Virus record (IMG/VR): IMGVR_UViG_3300027749_000089
Coordinates: 1 to 64,000 of that record
Length of the DNA stretch: 64,000 nt
Source of the DNA: a virus
Direction: 5' to 3' (one strand)
In this document: positions 39,868-50,300 of the stretch, in pieces
Layout of the letters: every line of letters starts with the position of its first letter
How positions within the stretch are numbered: the first letter of the stretch is position 1
Translations under genes and position numbers: made by a program
Notes under the pieces: generated by a model
Database searches by the model: none
Seen by the model: only the letters and a program-made list of their open reading frames with translations
What the model was told of the DNA's origin: nothing

Positions 39868-41106
39868 ATGGGCGCTACAACTTTAAGCCTTACTAATGGG
39901 CCATCGGGATTATCTACTAATTATGTATTACAAGAAGCTATTGGCGCATACAGCGACGAAGCTTACACTAATGCTAGAAAATTATCAGGTACAGGAATTA
40001 CTTCTTCTAACCCACAAATTGATACCAGCACAGAAACCTTTATTGGCCAAATGCGTTGGATGAAACCGTTAAACCCAACTATTAACGTTGCGTCATTAAC
40101 TGATTCTACAGATGGTACTAAAACCAGTTACGACACTGACTACAGCACATATATTAAAACTGTGCGTACACACGGTGCCGAAAAAGTTAACATGCAACAA
40201 ATTGTTACACAACAAGACGGTCTAGCTAAAATTGGTCGTGACTTCGGTGAAACTCGTGCTCAAGACGAACACAATGCTATTCTTTCTGTATTGAAAGGTG
40301 TTGCTGTAGCTGAAGCATTAAACGGTGCTGCTACAGGCTCTGGTTCAACTGGTCTTGGTGGTCAAACATTCTCTAACGATCCTACAGATAAGAAATATGG
40401 TTTCTACGTAGATCTTGGTTCTGAGAAAATCGTTACTGCTAATGGTGTTGCTCCTGGTGCCGTTGTTAACTATGCATATCAAGGTGCTTCACGTGCTGAA
40501 GGTTTCTTAAATGCATTCGGCATGGCATTTAAAGATTATGAACCAGAATGGGCATACTTAGTTGTATCTCCTGAAACTATGGCTTCATTCCGTTCAGCTA
40601 ATTTTGTTGATGAAACAACTATTGTTGATGGTAACATTAATTTTAACACAATCTTCAATGGTAAATTCCGTTTAATCACTACACGTGCTGCTCAGTCGCT
40701 TTCTGCTGCTGAATTAACAATGTTACGTACTGGTGCTGGCGTTGGTGCTACAACTACTTTTGCTGCTAATAAGAAAACTTCATTCATTGTATTGCCAGGT
40801 GCAATTGCAATGGAACAGTTGATGGTTCCTGATTCAGTTGAAGTTTACCGTGACGCTAACAAATACAAAGGTGGCGGTACAACTTCTATTTGGAATCGTT
40901 GGGGTTATGTATTATCTCCTGCTGGTTACGATTGGAATGGTGCTAAAACTGCATTCCCATCTGACGCTGATTACATGGGTGTTGTTGAAAGCGGTACTTC
41001 TAAAGCTCTTACAGCTACAACTACTATTGCTAGCGCACGTGGTACATGGACACGTAAAACACAATCAGCATTATCATTAGGTATCTTACCTGTATTCCAT
41101 TCTTAA
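39868..41106 (+). CDS. Major capsid protein
   Basis: Protein of 412 residues immediately after the scaffold, with strongly selected codons (CGT, GGT, GCT), expected for the most abundant virion protein. The sequence has an N-terminal arm, VNMQQIVTQQDGLAKIGRDFGETRAQDEHNA helix (in part), a Gly-rich loop (NGAATGSGSTGLGGQTF), EPEWAYLVVSPETMASF and a C-terminal YVLSPAGYDWNGA segment, consistent with an HK97-fold capsid protein of the kind paired with MuF and gp20-like scaffolds. Fold assignment is by context and pattern. Confidence 0.88.
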   Translation: MGATTLSLTNGPSGLSTNYVLQEAIGAYSDEAYTNARKLSGTGITSSNPQIDTSTETFIGQMRWMKPLNPTINVASLTDSTDGTKTSYDTDYSTYIKTVRTHGAEKVNMQQIVTQQDGLAKIGRDFGETRAQDEHNAILSVLKGVAVAEALNGAATGSGSTGLGGQTFSNDPTDKKYGFYVDLGSEKIVTANGVAPGAVVNYAYQGASRAEGFLNAFGMAFKDYEPEWAYLVVSPETMASFRSANFVDETTIVDGNINFNTIFNGKFRLITTRAAQSLSAAELTMLRTGAGVGATTTFAANKKTSFIVLPGAIAMEQLMVPDSVEVYRDANKYKGGGTTSIWNRWGYVLSPAGYDWNGAKTAFPSDADYMGVVESGTSKALTATTTIASARGTWTRKTQSALSLGILPVFHS

Positions 41107-41116
41107 GGAGTAAGTT

Positions 41117-41599
41117 ATGGCACTAGTTAAAGGTGTTAATTCAAATGCTACCGTAACTGAGGCCGATACTTATTTTGAGAACAGACTAGATGTAGCGGCA
41201 TGGACTGACGCTTCCGATACTCAGAAAGAACAATCTCTATGTACTGCTACATTTATGTTGGATGAATTGGATTGGATCGGAGTAGCTACAGATTCAACTC
41301 AGTCACTTGCTCATCCTCGTAAAGATGGTGAATATTTTGATCCTAAGCTTGGCATACTTGTTCCATTAGTTTCCACTGTTGTTGATATAAGAGTCACTAA
41401 AGCTACTTATGAGTTAGCTTATCATTTATTAAATAATGATGGACTTTTAGACAACACAGGCTTAATCAAAGATTTAGAACTTAGTGGCATTAAACTTAGT
41501 GTTATTAGACCTGCGGATAAAATCCCTATGGTTGCAAAAACACTTATCAAACCATTACTCCGGAATAGTGGTAAGAGAACATGGTGGAGGGCTAATTAA
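41117..41599 (+). CDS. Head-tail connector (DnaT-like/gp6-type)
   Basis: Protein of 160 residues with the pattern of a common phage head-completion family: VTEADTYFENRLDVAAW, DTQKEQSLCTATFMLDELDWIG, then HPRKDG, VPLVSTVVDIRVTKATYELAYHLL. These proteins bind the portal and close the filled head. One base overlaps the next gene. Strong AAGGAG site before ATG. Confidence 0.8.
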   Translation: MALVKGVNSNATVTEADTYFENRLDVAAWTDASDTQKEQSLCTATFMLDELDWIGVATDSTQSLAHPRKDGEYFDPKLGILVPLVSTVVDIRVTKATYELAYHLLNNDGLLDNTGLIKDLELSGIKLSVIRPADKIPMVAKTLIKPLLRNSGKRTWWRAN

Positions 41600-41943
41600 T
41601 GGCATATAATTCATTAATTGGTAATTCATTAAATAAAGCATTTAATGCAGCTAAAGACTTAGCTATTGATGCAGTGTTTACAAAGACAACTAATTCTGAG
41701 TTTGATTTTAGCACTGGTGAAGTTAACGATACAACTATACCTTCGATAACGACAAAAATAATTATTACAAAAACGTCTAAAACTTCAGAAGCGAAAACTA
41801 TGACTATTATGTTTAAAACAAAAGAAGTCGGAGCGTTTTCAATGACAGACCATGTGTATATAGATAGTGCTAAATGGCATATTGGTAATGTGATTACTTC
41901 AAACAATCATATTTCAGTTGTTGAACTCTATCATGAGGTATAA
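41599..41943 (+). CDS. Head-tail joining protein, putative
   Basis: Protein of 114 residues; helical N-terminus (SLNKAFNAAKDLAIDAVF) and a beta-rich body with KIIITKTSK and KAMTI-like strands, ending VVELYHEV. The place between the connector and the tail terminator is that of head-closure or stopper proteins. Assignment is mainly by gene order. Confidence 0.6.
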   Translation: MAYNSLIGNSLNKAFNAAKDLAIDAVFTKTTNSEFDFSTGEVNDTTIPSITTKIIITKTSKTSEAKTMTIMFKTKEVGAFSMTDHVYIDSAKWHIGNVITSNNHISVVELYHEV

Positions 41944-41945
41944 CT

Positions 41946-42356
41946 ATGGGTAAGTATACTGATTTAGAAAAAGACGTTTATTCAGTATTTTCATCTAATG
42001 AATGGAAAGCTGAAGAAATAAAAACATTCCCGACAAATTTTGTAGTGATGAATACTACTAATGACGAATTTATACGCGTATCAGTGATACCTAGTGGAAA
42101 CCCTATAGATAGATACTCATTAGCAGGAATTCTCATAATTGATATTTTTACAGCTGCAGGTTCAGGTACTAGACGTGCCTCAATAATAGCAGATACTTTA
42201 GATAGTTATTTAACTAACAAATCTAAAAATACAGGCTCTGGAATGACTCAATTCGGTATAAGTAGTCTAGCACATTTAGGTGCAGATAAAGCTTTGCCTG
42301 TGATTCATAAAAGTACCTATACAATCTCTTTCAACTTCTTCGGAAGTTCTACTTAA
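41946..42356 (+). CDS. Tail terminator protein, putative
   Basis: Protein of 136 residues with the plan of tail terminators: an N-terminal helix (LEKDVYSVFSSNEW), a strand with FIRVSVIPSGNP, GILIIDIFTAAGSGTRRASIIADTLDSYL, and a C-terminal strand YTISFNFFGS. Such proteins cap the tail tube and join it to the head. Gene order (connector, this gene, tail tube) supports it. Confidence 0.7.
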   Translation: MGKYTDLEKDVYSVFSSNEWKAEEIKTFPTNFVVMNTTNDEFIRVSVIPSGNPIDRYSLAGILIIDIFTAAGSGTRRASIIADTLDSYLTNKSKNTGSGMTQFGISSLAHLGADKALPVIHKSTYTISFNFFGSST

Positions 42357-42372
42357 ATTTAAAGGAATAAAA

Positions 42373-43068
42373 ATGGCTCACATTTCTTCTATTGCTGCGG
42401 CAATGTTTTCAGATTTATCTGTCTGCACTAAAGCACATGACTTGACAACATATAATTTAGAAACACTTATTAAAGAAATTCAGTCAGGTCAATTAACATC
42501 AACAGGTGATGGCTTGTCAACTGCGGGTAAAGCAGTTGCGACACAAGGTTTGTTTCAAACATTAGATTCTGCTACTGATACAGGCGGTTTCTTACGTATT
42601 ACAAACATCAAAGAATTTCCTGCAGTTGGTACGCCTGCAAACGTTGTTAAAGTTCCTGAATATGGTGCTAAAACATCTAAACAAATCCAAGGACAAGCTG
42701 ACTCACCAACGATGGAACTTACTCTGAACTTTGTTCCAGATAAATGGAAAGAAAACAAAGTTGCATACAGTACTGGCTCTTCATCTCCTATTGTTATTGG
42801 TGATGGTAATGTTTATTTGTTTAGATTCACATTATTAGCGCAAGAACCAGAAGGCTATAAAGCTATTACCGATACTGCATCAGTAGATACTGATGCGATT
42901 GGCGGTTCAGGCACAACTTCTTCTGTAATTGGTGCTGTTAAAAACTCTTCTTATTACTTCTTAGGTAAATTTGAAGCGTTAGAAGTAACACCCAGCTTGA
43001 CAGATGCTATGTCAGCGAAATTAACTATTACTGTACAATCAGATATTCGTGGTGCATTCACTGTGTAA
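42373..43068 (+). CDS. Major tail tube protein
   Basis: Protein of 231 residues after the terminator gene and before the tail chaperones, the standard tube position. Beta-rich (ELTLNFVPDKWKEN, VYLFRFTLLAQEPEG, LEVTPSLTDAMSAKLTITVQSD) with high-expression codons. It polymerises around the tape measure. A strong terminator follows 11 bases after the stop, which would let this gene be transcribed more than the chaperone and tape-measure genes. Confidence 0.85.
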   Translation: MAHISSIAAAMFSDLSVCTKAHDLTTYNLETLIKEIQSGQLTSTGDGLSTAGKAVATQGLFQTLDSATDTGGFLRITNIKEFPAVGTPANVVKVPEYGAKTSKQIQGQADSPTMELTLNFVPDKWKENKVAYSTGSSSPIVIGDGNVYLFRFTLLAQEPEGYKAITDTASVDTDAIGGSGTTSSVIGAVKNSSYYFLGKFEALEVTPSLTDAMSAKLTITVQSDIRGAFTV

Positions 43069-43079
43069 ATGATGTACTT

Positions 43080-43107
43080 GGAGGGGATTCGTCCCCTCCT
43101 TCTTATT
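43080..43107 (+). terminator. Rho-independent terminator after tail tube
   Basis: Perfect 8-bp stem GGAGGGGA/TCCCCTCC with TTCG loop (43080-43099), then TTCTTATT. Confidence 0.88.
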
Positions 43108-43118
43108 ATGGATAGTAT

Positions 43119-43334
43119 ATGTCTCAAAATAAACCATTTAGCTTAGAGTATGTTGTTGGCATTACTGTTAAACATATGCTTAAAAGTATTGATATTAGTA
43201 TTAATAAAACATTCGAACGAACGAAAGATGACACATTGACTCCAGATAAAAAATCTGAAGCTTTCGAAACACTCTCAATTTTACATCAAATGCGAGCACA
43301 ACTAGATGAACGCAAGATTAATCAAGGTAAGTAA
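43119..43334 (+). CDS. Small tail-region protein, unknown
   Basis: Protein of 71 residues, helical, highly charged (KMLKSIDISINKTFERTKDD in part; DKKSEAFETLSILHQMRAQLDERK). It sits between the tail tube terminator and the tail chaperone gene, one base before the next ATG. Unknown function, perhaps part of the chaperone set. Confidence 0.6.
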   Translation: MSQNKPFSLEYVVGITVKHMLKSIDISINKTFERTKDDTLTPDKKSEAFETLSILHQMRAQLDERKINQGK

Positions 43335-43335
43335 C

Positions 43336-43653
43336 ATGTCAGAAGCAAAAGGTATTAAAGCTCTAGTCGGCCAACGTATGACTAAAACAGTTAAATTCTT
43401 AACAGGTGATGTTAAGATTTCTAAGTTAACTGTATCTGAAGTTTTAGAAATTCAAAACAAAGCAAAAGACGCTGATAAAGACGAAAATGCAGGTTTAGAA
43501 TTACTTAAAACGGTTATTCGTATGGGTGTTGAAGGTGGTCAAGAATTAGATGATACAGATTTTGATAACTTCCCTATGGAAGAATTATCTAAACTATCAA
43601 ATGAAATTATGAAATATTCAGGCTTAGGTCAAGATTCGGGAAAGTCTGCTTAG
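43336..43653 (+). CDS. Tail assembly chaperone, G-like
   Basis: Protein of 105 residues from ATG 43336, with the pattern of lambda G-type tail chaperones: KTVKFLTGDVKISKLTVSEVLEIQ, a helical centre, and NFPMEELSKLSNEIMKYSGL near the end. It carries the frameshift site GGGAAAG at 43638 near its 3' end. A fraction of ribosomes moves to the -1 frame to make a G-T fusion of about 218 residues. Both products help load the tube protein on the tape measure. Confidence 0.85.
   Translation: MSEAKGIKALVGQRMTKTVKFLTGDVKISKLTVSEVLEIQNKAKDADKDENAGLELLKTVIRMGVEGGQELDDTDFDNFPMEELSKLSNEIMKYSGLGQDSGKSA
43638..43644 (+). promoter_or_regulatory. -1 programmed frameshift slippery site
   Basis: G-GGA-AAG in the zero frame, the same heptamer as in lambda G/T. 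The -1 frame is open from here through 43991. Confidence 0.88.
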
Positions 43654-43991
43654 ACTCGGAGACACTTCCAATATTTGAATTAGCATTTCATCTTAAGATG
43701 CCTGTGTATAAAATATACGAAGAGATGACTTATGAGGAATTGCTAGGTTGGTTTAGTTATTTAGAACAAAGACCAATCGAATGGCGTTCCGATGATCGCG
43801 CAGCTAAATTAATTCAAGTACAGGGTGTCAAAGAGAAGCCTTGGCAACTTTTTACTTCATTAGATGCTATTTACAATCCAAAATCTAATAATAATAATGA
43901 TGGTCTTTTTGATCAAAGTAATTTTAAACGCTCAGGCTTCTTCCTAAAATTAGCTGGAGCCAAAGACGGTGACAACATTTTTGGAGAATAA
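43644..43991 (+). CDS. Tail assembly chaperone, T-like extension (made by -1 frameshift)
   Basis: The -1 frame runs from the slip site through VCLDSETLPIFELAFHL and MPVYKIYEEMTYEELLGWFSY to the stop at 43991, adding about 115 residues to the G-like protein. An internal ATG at 43698 has no clear binding site, and the reading frame and residues upstream of it fit well as part of the fusion. The extension ends FLKLAGAKDGDNIFGE. In lambda the T part binds the tape measure. It ends exactly where the next gene begins. Confidence 0.82.
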   Translation, partial: VCLDSETLPIFELAFHLKMPVYKIYEEMTYEELLGWFSYLEQRPIEWRSDDRAAKLIQVQGVKEKPWQLFTSLDAIYNPKSNNNNDGLFDQSNFKRSGFFLKLAGAKDGDNIFGE

Positions 43992-44297
43992 ATGTCTGTT
44001 AAAATAAATATAGATATTAATGCTGAATTTAAAAAACGTGTTGATAGAATAAAAGACAATAAACTCGAAAACATTTTAACTGCACTAAAAGAAGCAACAC
44101 CAGTTGACACGGGTAGAGCGCGAGACGGTTGGGAATTAAAACCTGGCAAAATAATTAATAATGTCGAATATATCGATGACTTAAATGCCGGTCACAGTAA
44201 ACAAGCACCATCGCATTTTATTGAAAAAACTTTACTATCATTTAAAGATGTAAAGTCAAATGGTGTTATTGTAACACATACCCCTGAAGAATCTTAA
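43992..44297 (+). CDS. HK97 gp10-like tail completion protein
   Basis: Protein of 101 residues with the family signature: TPVDTGRARDGWELK, INNVEYIDDLNAGHSKQAP and HFIEKTLLSF. In related phages the gene lies among head-tail joining genes; here it is between the chaperones and the tape measure. A hairpin terminator overlaps its last codons, which limits read-through into the tape measure gene. Confidence 0.75.
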   Translation: MSVKINIDINAEFKKRVDRIKDNKLENILTALKEATPVDTGRARDGWELKPGKIINNVEYIDDLNAGHSKQAPSHFIEKTLLSFKDVKSNGVIVTHTPEES

Positions 44298-44317
44298 AGA
44301 TTCCTTAGGGGTTTTTT
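44281..44317 (+). terminator. Terminator overlapping the end of the gp10-like gene
   Basis: Stem CCCCTGAAGAATCTT/AAGATTCCTTAGGGG with one mismatch and one G-T pair (44281-44311), then TTTTTT. It lies 17 bases before the tape-measure start and contains its predecessor's stop codon. Confidence 0.85.
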
Positions 44318-44333
44318 ATAGGAGAGTAAAAAG

Positions 44334-47300
44334 ATGTCAGGCATTGTCATTGATGTCGAAGCTAAGATTGATAAAGCGCAGCGTGATCTAAATACATTAA
44401 ATAATTCAGTTAAAAATATTGAAAAAAGTACTAGCTCGGTGGCTAATGCCTTTGATGGTCTTATAGCTTCAGTCGGTAGTTTAACAGCGTTAGGTAGTTC
44501 GTTATATTTTATGCAAGATATAGCCACTTCTTATCGCAATATGGAAAACCAAATAAAATTGGTTACAAATAGTACAGAGGCTTTCACTAAAACGCAAGAA
44601 GAGCTCTACAACATAACCAAAGAAACACATAGCGAATTGAAAAATAGTGTTTCTATTTACTCAACATTAGGCAAGTCGCTAAGCCAAGCTGGAATTTCAT
44701 CTGAAAGATTAGTCAGTGCTACTAAAACTATACAACAGTCTATGAGTATTTCAGGTGCATCTGCTGAGTCGGCTAATGCAGCTATTATGCAGTTAGGCCA
44801 AGGGCTGTCTTCAGGTGCATTACGTGGTGAAGAATTAAACTCAGTGATGGAACAAGCTCCACGATTAGCACAAGCGTTGGCTGACGAATTACACGCCAGC
44901 TTAGGGGAAATGCGTACTCTTGCTGCAGAAGGCAAGCTCACTACCAATGTTGTATTTAAAGCATTAGAAAACCAAGCAGGAAAAATTAATGATCAATTTT
45001 CTAAATTAAAACCTACATTAGCGCAAGGCACACAAGCTTTGAGTCAGAGCCTTAAAAATTATTTTTATGAATTTGACAAAGGATTAGGCTTAACAGATCT
45101 AATGGGTGTGAGAAATGCCAAACTTGCTGATAAAATTGATGAAGCTGCTAAAAAAGCCTTTATATTAGGTAATAATATCGCTATAGTTGCATTAAAGTAT
45201 AAGAATATTTTTGATTATGCACAGAGACCTCTTAGATTACAAGCTGAAATAAATTTTGAAAAATTTAAAATAAGCTTAGAGCAATTAGGCATAACAGCCG
45301 CATTTGAGCATCTTGGAAAAAATCTTGAAGTTTTATTAAATAATATTTTCAATGGGCTACTTGATAGATTTCAAGCACGTAATAAGGGGATAGGCAGTAT
45401 AATTAGTGCATCCGTTTTAGATACTTTTCATGATGCAATGAATTTACAAGCATTAGAAATGGATAGTATCCTTAATAAGCTAACTAGAAGTATTTTTAAT
45501 TTTGTTAGAAATATTAATGCTACCGTCACTGAGTTGAAGTTAAAACCTCTTTTATTTATTGATGACCTTTTTAATAATATCCTTCGAGGTTCACAAAATT
45601 TAGATTTTGCATTAACAGCTATAACTCGATTCGGTAAAGATGTTATTCATGTATTCTTTAATATTTACGATAAAGTGATTGGAAATTCGTGGTGGACAGA
45701 CACTATTAATACAGTTATAAATACGTCTGATTCATTATGGTCTAATGCTAAAAATGGCTTAACTAAGTTTTCAAAAGGCGTCCAAAATATTTTTGAAGGT
45801 TTATATAATGATGTAGTAGACATTGTTGACAGCTTTGGTAGTTTTGATATTAAAACAATAAAAATAGCTATAGTAGTAAGCCGTGTTGAAGAGTTTGGAA
45901 GAGATATTTATACAAGTTTAGTTTCAGGCATTACTAAATTTAGTAAAGAATCGCCTATGCTATTTCAATCAATAGCAGCAGGGTTAGGCGCAATTCTAGT
46001 TAGTATGATGTTTCCTGTATCACGTATCACCCTTGCATTAGAAGCTGCTTTAACAACTTCTGCTTTAAAATCAGGTGCCATTTTTAGTGAATCAATAGGA
46101 AAAGATTTTTTAGATGAAAGTTTATTTTTATCAATAGGTAAGAAACTTGGAGAACTTACTGGCAAGCTAGTTGATAACTTTATAAAACAAATACCAAACT
46201 TGATATCAGCTCTCTTAGGTGTAATAAGCGGGTTTACACGAGGTTTTTTAGAACAAATACCAATAATTGGATTAGCTTTTAAAGCATTATTTAAAATTGG
46301 TGATTTAACTGAAACCAGCGGGCCATTAGGCCTAGTTGGGGGTTTGTTACTAGGGACTATGGGCCTGAAACTTCTTTCCTCTATAGGTATATTTAGCGAC
46401 CAAATTGAAGGTATTTTTGTAGTTGCTAGAAGAGTAGCTATGTTCTTTGCCGGGCGCGGTGGCCTAATGTCGATGTTGCTCTTTGGAGGTAATAGAGCAT
46501 TCTTTACAATTGGTTGGGCAGGTCTTATATTAGATCAGATGGGCGCATTTGACAGTCTTTTTGAAAATTCAGGGCTAATGCACTTAGCCATAAAAGGTGG
46601 ATTGCTTGCAATGGCTTTGTTTGGAATTAATGGTCTTCGCGCTATTCGTGCTGAAATCATTATTCCAATATTACAAAGTTTTCGTGCGTTAATAACAAGC
46701 TTTAGTTGGGGCACATCATTACTTTCTGGCCTAGAAGCGGCTATTGCGGGGAGTGGCAGAGGGTTATTAATGCGATTTGTTGGAATGTTAGCAGCTATGC
46801 GTCGAGGTATGACTGATAGACTATTTGCTATGACATCTGGACAATCTATTATTGAAGCATTAATTTTTGGATCAGCTGGGCCAATAGGTCTTATTGGAAG
46901 TTGGTATTCAAGTATTGTAGGTTTCTTTTCGCGTATAGGCGGCTTAAGTATATTTAACGGAATTGGACCGGCACTTGCTTCAGTTAGCGCATCTATGGCA
47001 ACATTACGCGCATCTGCAGGCGCTACAGGAATCCTCAGTAGATTTCTATTTGGCCCAGCAGGTATTGCAGTCGTATTAGCCGCTATTAGTATGTTTGTAA
47101 GCTCTGTTAATGCAGCTGAAATTGAACTTGGTGGTGATAAACGACAAAAGAAATCCTGGTTTGAAGAATTAAAAGATTCTATATCTTCATTCAATATTTC
47201 TAAATTATTCACTGGAAATCCTTTTCAACCATTAGTTGATTTTTGGAATGATATAGATATTGTAAACACCATATCACAGAATGTTGGGACAGTGATAAGC

Positions 47301-50300
47301 ACTACAACTGCTTCTGTAGGCTTCTTCCTATTTGTATTTAAATCGCAAGTAGCTCAGCTGCTTTCTGTACTATTTTCAGCTGTCAATTTGTCAAGGGTAG
47401 CTATAGCAACTTCACAAGCCGTATCTCTTATTGGAATTGCTGCTTCACAAATTAAAGGTTTTATATATTCCATTGGCGCTGCAATTACCAGTCTTAATTA
47501 TGTAGCAATGTTTTCTTCTTTATCAGGAGGACTAGCTACATTTATTCTTAGCATGCGAGGTATTCTTCTTAGCGGCATGGGAGCTATGGCAGGCGCAATG
47601 GCTGCAAATCTTGTAGGCGGCTCTGATTGGGCAGCTTTAGGTGCAATGATCGGTGCGATGATTGGCTTGAAAATTTCAGAAGCAATTGGAAGAGCAATAT
47701 TAACACAAGCCGGCTTAATAATTGCAAGAGCAATTGCAGTAGTTATAGGTGGCTTGATTGCACTTGCTATTCCTATAGGTCTTATAGGTCTTTGGTTGTT
47801 TGGCGATAAACAGGATTTGGGCAAAGATTTAGATGATGTAATTGACAAAGTTAAAGAACTGATGGGCATGGGTTCGCCCACTAAGAATCTAACTACAGGC
47901 TTATCTAAAGAAGCGCAAGCAACAGCAGAAAAAATCGGTTTAAGCATTACGTATGATTTAAAAAAGATAAATCCTGATTTATTAAGTAAAACTGATAAAG
48001 ATCGATTAGATGAGTCTATTAAGAGTTTAGATGAAGTTTTAGTAAATGGTGGAAAAGATCTTGAAGCGGGGATAGCATTAAGTGGTTCTCAACTTGGTGA
48101 AATACAATTAAAACAATTACGTACATCCAACATTGCTAATAAAGATGCTGCCAAAACAACATTTGAATTAAAGGATTTTGCTGACAGCGTATTAAGCGCT
48201 AATACAAGTAAGCCGCAAGATCGTTTTGATGTTGGGTTAAATTGGATTAAACAAGCTAGTTTAGATCTTAAATATAATATTGAGCATGCAATCCTTTCGG
48301 CTAAGGTGAAGTATCCTGTGTTCAAATCAGAGGATCCACTTAAAAATAGATTAATGCTAAATAATCTAGAAGAATCTAGAAAATATAAGTATACTGCAGG
48401 CGCTAAAGAACTGACAGATAGAGAGTTTTATATGGGGCGAGGCATTCAAAGCCTTGCATTGAATGGACCAGAAGGCCCAAAAATTAAAGAGCAGATGACT
48501 CTTGAAGCAGCAAAGTATACTGAAATTATTAAAAAGTTAAATGACGAGTCTTCAGCTTATACTGCAGCTGACCGTACAATGATGGAAGAGTATAGAAATT
48601 CATCAATGACACGTATGGAAACTTTATTAAAACAACAACAATACTTTCAAAAAGAATCTGCATCTATTGCTAAGTTTAATGCAGAATTAGGAAATCTTGC
48701 AAGTAACTTTAATACTAAAAACTTTGAATTCAAATTAGATACAAATAAATTATTTGCGCAAGATCAAGAAGCATACGATAGACTATTTTCTTTGAGCAAA
48801 GAAGCTAAGAAGCTGGGTGAAGAGTTAGAGAAAACTTCTGATATAAGCAAACGTAATTCTATTATATTGCGTATTGAAGAAATTAGAACAGTCACTACAC
48901 GTCAAGTAGAACAAGCAAATAACCTTAGAAACAGAGCACAATTTGAATTAAAATCGATTGGTGAAAAAGCTGGTGTTAAAGTCCCTAGCGCGTCTGAATA
49001 CTTGCCGACCACTGCTGCAGAAGAATTTAGAACTCGTCTGCAATCCTTACAAGCTAGACGTGAAAATATTAAGACCAAGCCTGCTGCTCCAGCAATGTAT
49101 GCCTTGGGAGATATTCCTAAAGATAGTAAGGAATACACTGCATACATAGACGATTTCAATAAACGTAATGAAGCGTTTAAGAAAGCGGAAATAAATTTTA
49201 AAACAGAATCTGATGCAATTAATACCGAAAGTATTAAAATTCAAAATGATATTATTGAATCTTTAAAGACAAATTCAGATACTAAAGCACAATTCTTAAA
49301 AGATGCTGCTGAATCAGTTAATATAGACTTATTGCAATCTATTTCAGATTTCGGACTAGAGCAGGCTACTGATGCTATTATAAAGATTGCTGCTAAATCA
49401 AATGAAGTATCCGATGCATTAGCTAATAAAGATTGGGGACTGGCGGCTAAGCTTAATGAAGAAATGAAATCAATGAAGTTAAGTATTGATCATATCGATC
49501 CTAAACCTCTTGAAGATCTTTTATCCGTTCTTAATGTTACGGCTTCTAAGCGTGATATTTTAGGCTTTAGTAAAACATCTTTTGATCTATTCAAAGAAGC
49601 TGGAAAGAGCGTTCAAGAATTTGATAGAGCAATTAAAGCAGGTCAAGATACATTATCTCAAGATAGTCTTAATGATTTATTGTCAAAAAGGTTAATGGCT
49701 ACTGAAGCGGCATTTAATGAAATGCTTAAGTATGCTAATACTACTGGCGAAAAAATGTCTCAATCATTTGCTGATATCGGTGTACAAGATGTCGGAGGTT
49801 TAAGTAATGTTTCAGAAGGCGCTTTAAAACGCTTATTAAGTTTACAAACTATGTTGGCTAAATTAAAGCATGATGCTGAAAAACCAATGAATTTATCTGA
49901 GTATAAGGAATATCTTAAAAACCTTAATTTAGTAAATGCTGCATTAATAAAAGCTAAGAGTGTTTTGGCAACGTTTAGTGAAAAAGCTAATACATTTAGA
50001 GAAATATTTAAAGTTGATTTAACAGATTTAGATATTGCGTCAATGGCTGATGGATTAGGCATGCGTCTTGTTGAAGTTGCACAAACTGCAAAAGCAGCAT
50101 TAGAATCAGCAATGAAATCAGATGGTGGAATATTTAGTGATTCTACAAAACAATTAGCGGAAAATTTAAAAGATATTTCTGATATTGGTCCATATATAAA
50201 GTTTTTTAATGATTTTAAAAACAATACTGAAGACTCTTTAACAGACGGCATTAAAACATCATTTGAAAAAGTAAAAGCTGCATTACCTAATTTTGGATTG

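Noticed and set aside
46535-47212. Long open frames on the minus strand inside the tape-measure gene (also near 49760, 51425, 52676 and 47498)
   Set aside because: They lie wholly within a well-supported + strand gene, have no ribosome binding sites and low-complexity translations, and arise from its codon bias.
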